Shown here one piece after another: positions 1 through 5,630 of a stretch of 6,208 bases of DNA (the first letter of the stretch is position 1; the number at the start of each line of letters is the position of its first letter). The notes beneath the pieces were generated by a model. It had not been told where the DNA came from, made no database searches, and worked only from the letters and a program-made list of their open reading frames with translations. The DNA comes from CAYQMF01 sp964418595. GTDB lineage: Bacteria > Planctomycetota > UBA1135 > UBA2386. A program made the position numbers and the translations under genes. The DNA lies in assembly GCA_964418595.1 (NCBI GenBank), contig CAYQMF010000202.1, positions 1 to 6,208 of the forward strand, given 5' to 3'.

Positions 1-383
1 GGCAGCACTGCGGCATGGCGCGCACGAGGGCCGGGCTCGAGACCGCGCTGGCCGAGATCCCGGCGCTGCGCGACCAGTTCTGGGGCGAGTTGCGTGTGCC
101 GGGGTCGGGCGCCGAACTGAACCAGTCGCTCGAGCAGGCGGGCCGGATCGCCGACTACATGGAGTTCGCGGAGCTGATGTGCCGCGACGCGCTGGTGCGC
201 GAGGAGTCGTGCGGCGGGCACTTCCGCGAGGAGTACCAGACCGACGACGGCGAGGCGCGGCGCAACGACGAGGCGTTCGCGTTCGTCTCGGCGTGGGGGC
301 AGGGCGAGGCGGGGGCGGCGGTCCTGCACCGCGAGCCGCTGGTGTTCGAGAACGTCAAGCCGAGCACGAGGAGCTACCGCTGA
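1..383 (+). CDS. sdhA: Succinate dehydrogenase flavoprotein subunit, C-terminal part (5' end outside window)
   Basis: This is the last 126 residues of the FAD-carrying catalytic subunit of complex II, which oxidises succinate to fumarate and feeds electrons to SdhB at the inner face of the cytoplasmic membrane. The open frame runs to the window edge (first full codon at 3), so the ATG at 15 is internal; the FAD-binding and substrate-binding domains lie upstream. What remains is the C-terminal helical domain, with family signatures GSGAELNQ, ELMCRDAL, EESCGGHFREEYQT and the typical ending HREPLVFENVKPSTRSYR. The ESCGGHFREE wording, rather than the SRGAHSR of enterobacterial and mitochondrial enzymes, matches the class found with a single cytochrome b subunit (from family knowledge). 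The stop overlaps the sdhB start (TGATG). No frameshift is seen. Fumarate reductase of the same class cannot be excluded from this fragment. Confidence 0.95.
   Translation, partial: QHCGMARTRAGLETALAEIPALRDQFWGELRVPGSGAELNQSLEQAGRIADYMEFAELMCRDALVREESCGGHFREEYQTDDGEARRNDEAFAFVSAWGQGEAGAAVLHREPLVFENVKPSTRSYR
368..373 (+). promoter_or_regulatory. Ribosome binding site for sdhB inside the end of sdhA
   Basis: GAGGAG lies 9 bases before the ATG at 383 and inside the last sdhA codons. It fixes the sdhB start at 383; in-frame ATGs further upstream (for example at 179) would lie deep inside sdhA and encode arginine-rich shadow sequence without family similarity. Confidence 0.7.
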
Positions 384-1156
384 TGCGCGTCGTCCTGCAC
401 GTCTGGCGCCAGCACCGTCGCAGCGAGCCCGGGAAGATGGTGACCTACCCCATGGACGGGGTGAGCCCGAACATGTCGTTCCTCGAGCTGCTCGACGTGC
501 TCAACGAGCAGCTCGTGCAGCGCGGCGAGGAGCCGATCGCCTTCGACCACGACTGCCGCGAGGGCATCTGCGGCGCGTGCGGCGTGATGATCGACGGCGT
601 GGCGCACGGTCCGGAGCGGGGCACGACCACGTGCCAGTTGCACATGCGCAGCTTCCGCGATGGCGCCGAGATCTGGGTCGAGCCGTGGCGCGCGCGCGCG
701 TTCCCGATCGTGCGCGACCTCGTCGTCGATCGCTCCGCGTTCGATCGCGTGATCCAGGCCGGCGGCTACGTGTCGGCGAGCACCGGCAACGCCCCCGACG
801 CCAACGCCGTCCCCATTCCCAAGACCGCGGCCGACGCGGCGTTCGAGGCAGCGGCCTGCATCGGCTGCGGCGCCTGCGTCGCGGCGTGCAAGAACGCCGC
901 CGCGATGCTGTTCGTGGGCGCCAAGGTCGCGCACCTCAACCGCCTGCCGCAGGGCAAGGTCGAGACCGACGCGCGCGCCCGCTCGATGGTCGCTCGCATG
1001 GAGCACGAGGGCTTCGGCGCCTGCACCAACCAGTACGAGTGCGAGGCGGTCTGCCCGAAGAGCATCAGCGTCGACGTGATCGCCGAGCTGAACCGCAGCC
1101 ACCTTCGCGCGACGCTGAGGTTCGAGGAGCCCCGCGCGAGCGGCGGCGACGGGTAG
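383..1156 (+). CDS. sdhB: Succinate dehydrogenase iron-sulfur subunit
   Basis: This 257-residue subunit carries electrons from the SdhA flavin through three Fe-S clusters to the membrane cytochrome b and quinone. Residues about 1-105 form the plant-type ferredoxin domain, with C58, C63, C66 and C84 placed for the [2Fe-2S] cluster (CREGICGACG, then TTTCQLHMRSF). Residues about 145-240 form the bacterial-type ferredoxin domain. C159, C162 and C165 with C224 fit the [4Fe-4S] cluster, and C169, C214 and C220 the [3Fe-4S] cluster; the 214/220/224 spacing equals that of E. coli SdhB. Lysine, not proline, follows C169 (AACKNAAAMLF), which is usual in the single-cytochrome-b class. The start was chosen from the TGATG overlap with sdhA and the GAGGAG before it. 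The gene is complete, all cluster cysteines are present, and it is certainly co-transcribed with sdhA. A quinol:fumarate reductase role in the reverse direction is possible. Confidence 0.96.
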   Translation: MRVVLHVWRQHRRSEPGKMVTYPMDGVSPNMSFLELLDVLNEQLVQRGEEPIAFDHDCREGICGACGVMIDGVAHGPERGTTTCQLHMRSFRDGAEIWVEPWRARAFPIVRDLVVDRSAFDRVIQAGGYVSASTGNAPDANAVPIPKTAADAAFEAAACIGCGACVAACKNAAAMLFVGAKVAHLNRLPQGKVETDARARSMVARMEHEGFGACTNQYECEAVCPKSISVDVIAELNRSHLRATLRFEEPRASGGDG

Positions 1157-1177
1157 AGCCCGCGACCGCGCCGCGGA
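1157..1177. other. Short convergent gap between sdhB and the TPR gene
   Basis: Only 21 bases separate the stop codons of two converging genes. The gap holds GC-rich sequence with a small CCGCGG palindrome but no stem followed by a T-run in either direction, so no intrinsic terminator is visible here. Confidence 0.6.
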
Positions 1178-2206
1178 TCAGCGCTTGTCGTACCCCTCGC
1201 TCTTCTCGGCCTTGGCGTAGCGCAGCTCCAGGGGGGCCGAGAGCCGGTGCGGGCCGAAGGCGATGGCGAGGCTGCCGCGGCCGAGCGCGCCGCGATCCGC
1301 CTGCAGCTCGATCGTGAGCTTGCCGGCGACTTCGTCGCTGCGGCCGTGCTCGAGGGTCACTTCCTTCCCGCCCTTGGTGAGGTGCGCGACGTACGGGTCG
1401 ATGGTCTGCTGGTGCACGGTGGCCGGGTCGATGACCGCCATCACGAACTTGCCGTCGCGCCGCTCCAGGGTGAGGTACCAGACGCCGGCTTGGATCTCCG
1501 TGCCGCCGATGCTGAGCGGGACGCTGGCATCCAGGGTCGTCCACTCGTCCTTGCCGAAGCGCCACCGGCGGTTCTCGAACTTCGACGACTCCGCGAGTTC
1601 GTCGTACTTCGGGTTCCAGGCCGGTTGACCGTACGCGATCGAGACGCCGCCGGCGGACTTGCCGCCGCCGAACAGCACGAAGCGGGTGAGCATGCGCTCG
1701 GCGCTCACGGTGAAGGGATTGAGCGCGGGCTGCGCCCCGCCGTTCTGTTCGATGCGCTGCAGGGCGCGCTTGAAGCGCGGCGAGTCGCGCAGCGAGTCCA
1801 TGTCGCTGTCGTTCTCGATGTGGGCGGCGCCGTTGAAGCCGAGCGACGCGGCCTTCTCGAGCCAGGTGAGGGCCTCCTCCTTGCGACCCCTCAGCGCGTG
1901 CACGCAGGCGGCGTTGTAGCTGGCGACGGGTGCGACCGCCGGGAACCCGGTGGCCTTGATGTGGACCTCGAGCGCGCCGTCGAGGTCGCCGCTGGCGTGC
2001 AGCGAGTAGCCGAGCATGTGCCAGGCGCGGCCGTCGGTCGGGTCGGCCGCGACCAGCTTGCGGTAGCTGGCCACCGCGGCCTCCCAGTCCTGGCTGGCGA
2101 CCGCGGCGTCGGCGGTCTTGCGCAGCTTGCCGGGGTCGGCCTGCTCCTGGGCGGGGAGGACGGCGGCGAGGAGGGAGAGGGCGAGGGGGAGTGCGAACGT
2201 GTGCAT
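1178..2206 (-). CDS. Secreted TPR protein with DUF2911-like C-terminal domain
   Basis: This 342-residue protein has an N-terminal signal peptide: hydrophobic residues about 4-17 (ALPLALSLLAAVLP), with likely cleavage after A19 in LPA-QEQ, so it should act outside the cytoplasm. Residues about 28-90 hold two tetratricopeptide-like repeats (DWEAAVASYRKLVAADP; AWHMLGYSLHASGDLDGALE). Residues about 95-152 carry the common TPR-end pattern (SYNAACVHALRGRKEEALTWL, then DSDMDSLRDSPRFKRALQRI). From about 165 to 332 it resembles the DUF2911 family: SIAYGQPAWNPKYD, the block GKDEWTTLDASVPLSIGGTE, AGVWYLTLERRDGKFVM, then a beta-rich end with GPHRLSAPLELRY. The biochemical function of DUF2911 is unknown to me, and TPR units suggest protein binding. 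The gene stands alone, convergent with sdhB and divergent from mogA. The bases before the ATG (GGAACGGCAAC) give only a weak ribosome site. The coding assignment is firm; the DUF2911 name rests on recognised motifs without a profile search. Confidence 0.88.
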   Translation of the reverse strand: MHTFALPLALSLLAAVLPAQEQADPGKLRKTADAAVASQDWEAAVASYRKLVAADPTDGRAWHMLGYSLHASGDLDGALEVHIKATGFPAVAPVASYNAACVHALRGRKEEALTWLEKAASLGFNGAAHIENDSDMDSLRDSPRFKRALQRIEQNGGAQPALNPFTVSAERMLTRFVLFGGGKSAGGVSIAYGQPAWNPKYDELAESSKFENRRWRFGKDEWTTLDASVPLSIGGTEIQAGVWYLTLERRDGKFVMAVIDPATVHQQTIDPYVAHLTKGGKEVTLEHGRSDEVAGKLTIELQADRGALGRGSLAIAFGPHRLSAPLELRYAKAEKSEGYDKR

Positions 2207-2384
2207 GTTGCCGTTCCGGTTTGAGGTGGGTGGGGGCGAGGAAGAACGAGACGGGCGTGCGGTGGCCGGACGGTGCGACCTCCTGTCGCGCGAGGCAACA
2301 TCTCCCCGCTGCCATGTGCCCCCGCAGAACGGAGACCGCCGTGTTGCCCCCCGTTCGGGCGGCCGCTAAGACAGGCGCACTGCG
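2207..2384. other. Divergent intergenic region with promoters expected both ways
   Basis: These 178 bases lie between the start codons of the TPR gene (leftward) and mogA (rightward). Open frames cross it in several phases, but they are arginine/proline-rich GC-bias shadows without family signatures. I see a candidate rightward promoter near 2344-2372 (separate entry). On the minus strand I see no convincing -10/-35 pair. CCGTTCGG around 2351-2358 could form a tiny hairpin, too small to call. No riboswitch-like fold, tRNA or repeat was recognised. Confidence 0.5.
2344..2372 (+). promoter_or_regulatory. Possible sigma-70 type promoter for mogA and the CNNM genes
   Basis: TTGCCC (2344-2349) and TAAGAC (2367-2372) are separated by exactly 17 bases. 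They match 4/6 and 3/6 of the consensus -35 and -10 boxes. Transcription would start near 2379, only a few bases before the mogA ATG at 2385, giving a very short or nearly leaderless mRNA. This is one motif pair in a 178-base region, so the match could be chance. Confidence 0.3.
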
Positions 2385-2921
2385 ATGACCGCGTCGCCGC
2401 CGAGGATCGGGATCGTGACGATCTCCGATCGCGCCAGCCAAGGCGTCTACGAGGACCGCTCCGGTCCCGCCATCGAGGCCGCGCTCCGCGACTACCTGGC
2501 GACCACTTGCCTGTACGAGCGGGTGCTGGTGCCCGATGAGGCAGGCCGGATCGCGGCGGAGGTGGTGCGTCTGGCGCGCGCCGGGTGCGCGCTCGTGTGC
2601 ACGACCGGCGGCACGGGGCCGTCGCCGCGCGATGTCACCCCCGAGGCCCTGGCGAGCGTGTTCGAGAAGACCCTCCCCGGCTTCGGCGAGGAGATGCGGC
2701 GGGCGTCGTTGGCCGCCGGAGTGCCGACCGCCGTGCTGTCGCGGCAGACCGCCGGAACCCTGGGGACGACGTTGATCATCACCCTGCCCGGCAAACCGGC
2801 CGCCATCCGCGTGTGCCTGGACGCCGTGTTCCCCGCCGTGCCCTACTGCATCGACCTGCTCGGTGGGCCCTTCCTGGAGGGCAACCCGGCGGTCGTGCAG
2901 GTCTTCCGGCCCGCGAGCTGA
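2385..2921 (+). CDS. mogA: Molybdopterin adenylyltransferase (MogA)
   Basis: This 178-residue cytoplasmic enzyme of molybdenum cofactor synthesis uses Mg-ATP to adenylate molybdopterin, the activated intermediate into which molybdate is then inserted by MoeA. It aligns almost end to end with MogA: IGIVTISDRASQGVYEDRSG (residues 8-27), VLVPDE with D51, the nucleotide/pterin loop TTGGTGPSPRDVTPEA with TGGTG at 74-78 and D83, PGFGEEMRR (98-106), TAVLSRQTAG, the LPGKP turn (134-138) and the tail VPYCIDLLGGPFLE followed by FRPAS. D51 and D83 match the catalytic aspartates D49 and D82 of E. coli MogA. MogA-specific segments such as SDRASQGVY and PYCIDLLGGP favour MogA over MoaB. Only a weak AGG (2373-2375) precedes the ATG. 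The next gene starts 8 bases after its stop, so they are probably co-transcribed. No other cofactor-synthesis gene is in the window. Confidence 0.94.
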   Translation: MTASPPRIGIVTISDRASQGVYEDRSGPAIEAALRDYLATTCLYERVLVPDEAGRIAAEVVRLARAGCALVCTTGGTGPSPRDVTPEALASVFEKTLPGFGEEMRRASLAAGVPTAVLSRQTAGTLGTTLIITLPGKPAAIRVCLDAVFPAVPYCIDLLGGPFLEGNPAVVQVFRPAS

Positions 2922-2929
2922 ACACGCCG

Positions 2930-4255
2930 ATGACGATCGCCCTGTTCTCCGTCGCGCTGATGATGCTCCTCAACGCCGTGTGCGTCGCGGCGGAGTACGC
3001 GATCATCTCCGTCCGCCGCGGGCGCATGCGCGCGGCCGCGGAACGCGGTGGTCGGCTCGCGCAGGCGCTCGTGCCTGTACTCGAGCAGGCTGCCGCCAAG
3101 GATCGCTACATCTCCGGCTGCCAGCTCGGCATCACGGTGACCAACCTCGGCGTCGGCATGCTCGCCGAGGGCCAGATCGCGGAGGCGGTGAGCGGCTGGT
3201 TCGTGGAGCTGGGGGCGTGGCAGCCGATGGCCGCGCACTCGCTCGCGGTGACCACGGTCCTCGTCGTGCTCACCTTCGTGCAGGTGGCCTTCGCCGAGGT
3301 CCTGCCGAAGACCATCGCTCTCCAGCATCCCGACCCGGTGGCGCTCGCCACGTCGCCGGTCGTGCGCTTCTGGCTCGCGATCCTCGCGCTCCCCATCCGT
3401 CTGTTCACGTGGTCGTCGAACGGCGTGCTCACCCTCCTGCGCCTGCCGCGGCCCGGCGAGAACCAGGAGCATGCGTACTCCGCCAACGAACTGCTGATCC
3501 TGGTCGACGAGAGTCGGCGGGGAGGTGTGCTGGAGGCGGCGACGTCGCGCCGGCTGCGGCACGCGCTCGAACTCACGGAGCGGCCCGTGCGCCGGCTGAT
3601 GGTGCCGCGCAACCGCGTGTTCGCGGTCGACCTGGAGCAGCCCGTCGAGGCCGTGGTGGCGGCGATCATGGGCAGCAATCACACGCGCGTGCCGGTCTAC
3701 CGCGGCGACTCGGACGCCATCGTCGGATCGGTGCACACCAAGGATCTCGCCATGCGCCACGTCGAGCGCGGGCGGATCGAAGGTCTCGTCGACCTGATCC
3801 GTCCGGTGCTGTTCGTGCCGGAGTCGGCGCCGGCGGAGCGCGTGCTCGCGGAGATGCGAGGCAAGAACGTCGCGCAGGGCGTCGTCATCGACGAGTTCGG
3901 CAGCATGGTCGGGCTGCTCACGCTCGAAGACCTGCTCGCGGACGTCGTGGGTTCGTCGCGGCCGGGCGGCGCGGGCACGCCCGCGGTCGAACGCCTGCCG
4001 GACGGGCGGGTGCGCATCCCCGGCACGATGCGCCTCGAAGATGCGGTGCGCGTGCTGGGTTGCGACTGGGCGGGCTACGCCAACACGGTGAGCGGGTTCG
4101 TGATCGAGCGGCTCGGGCGCCTGCCGCGCCGCGGTGAGGCGTGCACGCTCGATGGCGTCGACGTCGAGGTCGACGCCGTGCTGCGCAACGTGGTGACGTC
4201 GATCCGCGCCCGCCCGATCGTGCGACCGCCACGCCGGGAGGCCACGCATGGATAG
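2930..4255 (+). CDS. CNNM/CorC-type membrane protein with CBS pair (first of tandem pair)
   Basis: This 441-residue protein belongs to the HlyC/CorC (CNNM, DUF21) family, whose studied members move or regulate Mg2+ and Co2+ across the cytoplasmic membrane. Order: DUF21 domain at about 1-175 with membrane segments near 2-27, 64-80, 101-123 and 138-160, and family motifs NAVCVAAEYAIISVRR, DRYISGCQLGIT and AEVLPK (122-127). The cytoplasmic CBS pair follows at about 220-341, opening with MVPR (224-227) and including NHTRVPVYRGD, FVPES and the EFGSMVGLLTLEDLL block. A CorC-type C-terminal domain lies at about 350-430, ending near NTVSGFVIERLGRLP. The acidic GEI-D-E linker usual after the second CBS motif is replaced by a short GSSRPGGAGTP. 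The ATG at 2930 begins the first membrane helix directly. It lacks a clear Shine-Dalgarno, so re-initiation after mogA, 8 bases upstream, is likely. The older label 'hemolysin' is probably misleading. Confidence 0.92.
   Translation: MTIALFSVALMMLLNAVCVAAEYAIISVRRGRMRAAAERGGRLAQALVPVLEQAAAKDRYISGCQLGITVTNLGVGMLAEGQIAEAVSGWFVELGAWQPMAAHSLAVTTVLVVLTFVQVAFAEVLPKTIALQHPDPVALATSPVVRFWLAILALPIRLFTWSSNGVLTLLRLPRPGENQEHAYSANELLILVDESRRGGVLEAATSRRLRHALELTERPVRRLMVPRNRVFAVDLEQPVEAVVAAIMGSNHTRVPVYRGDSDAIVGSVHTKDLAMRHVERGRIEGLVDLIRPVLFVPESAPAERVLAEMRGKNVAQGVVIDEFGSMVGLLTLEDLLADVVGSSRPGGAGTPAVERLPDGRVRIPGTMRLEDAVRVLGCDWAGYANTVSGFVIERLGRLPRRGEACTLDGVDVEVDAVLRNVVTSIRARPIVRPPRREATHG
4236..4241 (+). promoter_or_regulatory. 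Ribosome binding site of the second CNNM gene
   Basis: GGGAGG sits 6 bases before the ATG at 4248 and inside the end of the preceding gene. It is the strongest Shine-Dalgarno in the window and fixes the start, which overlaps the upstream stop (TAG at 4253-4255) by 8 bases. Confidence 0.75.
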
Positions 4256-5570
4256 CGTGCTGGTCGGCATCTGGATCGCGCTCATGGTGCTCGGCAACGC
4301 GGTGTTCGTGGCGGCGGAGTTCGCGCCCATCGCGGTGCCGCGCGCCACGATCGACGCGCTGGCCAGCGAGGGCAACCGGCGGGCCCGGTGGCTGCGGCCG
4401 CTGCTGCACGACTCCGGCGCGATGGACCGCTACATCGCCACGGTGCAGCTCGGGATCACGCTGATCACGGTCGGGCTCGGCATGTACGGCGAGCACGAGC
4501 TGGCGAGCGGCCTCCAGGGCTGGCTCGGTGACTCCGGCTGGGTGAGCGTCGCGGCGAGTCACGGCATCGCCAGCACGGTGGCGATCGTGGCGATGACCTG
4601 GTTGCACGTCGTGCTCGGCGAGATGGTGCCCAAGTCGGTGGCGCTCGCGTCGCCGGTGGGCGTCGCGCTGTGGGTCACCCCGGTGATGCTCGTGATCCGC
4701 ACCGTGCTGTGGCCACTGGTGTTCGTCACGGAGCGCGCCAGCGGGCTTGCGCTGCGCGCGCTGCGGATCCGCCGCGATGCGGCGTCGGCCGGGGGCTACT
4801 ACACGAGCGACGACCTCGCCGACGTGGTGGATTCGAGCGAGGAGGCCGGTGCGCTGACGCCGGCGTCCGGGCAGGTGCTCCGCGACCTGCTGGCGTTCCC
4901 GGAGCGTACCGCCGCGGAGGCGATGGTGCCGCGCGTGCGCATGATCGGGATCCCGGTCGGTGCGACATCGAGCGAGGTCGCGGCGATCCTGCGGCGGTCG
5001 CGGCACACGCGGCATCCGATCTACGAGGGCGACCTCGACCACATCCTCGGCGCGGTGCACGTCAAGCGCCTGTACCGCGAGAACCTGCTCGGCGGCGCTC
5101 CCGTCACCGCCGGCTCGGCACGGGCGGTGCCGTTCGTCCCGGAGTCGATGCGCCTCGACCGCGTGCTCGAGGTGATGCACGAGCACGGGGTACACATGGT
5201 GATCGTGATGGACGAGCACGGCGGGACCGCCGGGATGCTCACGGTCGAGGACCTGTTCGAGGAGGTCGTGGGCGAGATCGACGAGGGCGAGGATGCGCTG
5301 CCGGCGTTCACGGAGCAGCCGGACGGCGGCGTGACGGTGGCGGGCACGGTGCGCCTCGACGAACTCGGCGAGCACCTGGGACTCGAGCTGGAGCACGCCG
5401 AGGCGGACACGGTGAGTGGGCTCGTGCTGTTGCTGCTCGGGCGGCCGGCGCGGGTGAACGACCGCGTCGAGTACGACGGGCTGGCGTTCACCGTGCAGGC
5501 GGTCGCGAACCGTGGCGTGCGCCGTTGTCTCGTGGTGCGCCCGCGCGTGGAGAGCGGCGGGGGAGGCTGA
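4248..5570 (+). CDS. CNNM/CorC-type membrane protein with CBS pair (second of tandem pair)
   Basis: This 440-residue paralogue has the same architecture as the gene before it. The DUF21 membrane domain spans about 1-175, with helices near 3-30, 64-82, 103-124 and 136-160 and motifs NAVFVAAEFAPIAVPR, DRYIATVQLGIT and GEMVPK (124-129). The CBS pair spans about 222-343, with MVPR (226-229), RHTRHPIYEGDLDHILGAVH, FVPES (296-300) and DEHGGTAGMLTVEDLFEEVV. The CorC-type C-terminal domain is at about 351-432. It keeps the acidic GEIDEGED linker missing in its partner. In the first helix it has PIAVPR where the partner has IISVRR, so a serine is replaced by alanine and a proline is added. The shared role is probably divalent-cation transport or its control; the family is known to work as dimers, so a heterodimer is possible (inference). 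The start is fixed by GGGAGG and an 8-base overlap with the previous gene. Sequence divergence shows the duplication is not recent. Confidence 0.93.
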   Translation: MDSVLVGIWIALMVLGNAVFVAAEFAPIAVPRATIDALASEGNRRARWLRPLLHDSGAMDRYIATVQLGITLITVGLGMYGEHELASGLQGWLGDSGWVSVAASHGIASTVAIVAMTWLHVVLGEMVPKSVALASPVGVALWVTPVMLVIRTVLWPLVFVTERASGLALRALRIRRDAASAGGYYTSDDLADVVDSSEEAGALTPASGQVLRDLLAFPERTAAEAMVPRVRMIGIPVGATSSEVAAILRRSRHTRHPIYEGDLDHILGAVHVKRLYRENLLGGAPVTAGSARAVPFVPESMRLDRVLEVMHEHGVHMVIVMDEHGGTAGMLTVEDLFEEVVGEIDEGEDALPAFTEQPDGGVTVAGTVRLDELGEHLGLELEHAEADTVSGLVLLLLGRPARVNDRVEYDGLAFTVQAVANRGVRRCLVVRPRVESGGGG

Positions 5571-5630
5571 CGGCGCGGCGGAAGGCGGCTCGTCGTTTCG
5601 CGCGCGCGGCGTGCGCACTACGCTGCGCGC
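5571..5630. other. Intergenic spacer before xylA
   Basis: Sixty bases separate the second CNNM gene from xylA. There is alternating CGCGCGCG sequence at 5599-5608 but no stem with a following T-run, so transcription may continue from the CNNM unit. No Shine-Dalgarno is present in the 15 bases before the xylA ATG. Confidence 0.5.
5619..5624 (+). promoter_or_regulatory. Possible -10 element giving leaderless xylA mRNA
   Basis: TACGCT fits the loose TANNNT pattern and ends 6 bases before the xylA ATG at 5631, so initiation would fall at or next to the start codon. The -35 region (about TTTCGC at 5596-5601) is a poor match. The lack of a ribosome binding site supports a leaderless transcript, but the evidence is weak. 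Confidence 0.27.

Noticed and set aside
179..382. Upstream extension of sdhB to an ATG at 179
   Set aside because: The extra residues are arginine-rich, overlap the conserved SdhA C-terminus, and the family N-terminus fits the ATG at 383 with GAGGAG before it.
685..700. GCGCGCGCGCG dinucleotide run
   Set aside because: It encodes the conserved WRARAF segment of SdhB and needs no other explanation.
2161..2192. G/A-rich purine tract resembling a mirror repeat
   Set aside because: It is the complement of CTC/CCC/GCC codons encoding the hydrophobic signal peptide of the TPR protein.
1065..2441. A 458-codon minus-strand frame running through the TPR gene and past its start
   Set aside because: It is a different reading phase of the TPR gene with Arg/Pro-rich sequence; the phase with signal peptide, TPR units and DUF2911-like motifs is the real one.
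2585..2929. Upstream extension of the first CNNM gene into mogA
   Set aside because: The extension is an out-of-phase copy of mogA without membrane character; the ATG at 2930 opens directly into the first DUF21 helix.
2843..4375. A 510-codon minus-strand open frame opposite the first CNNM gene
   Set aside because: Low-complexity His/Arg/Glu-rich translation, no recognisable motif, and fully explained by the plus-strand gene.
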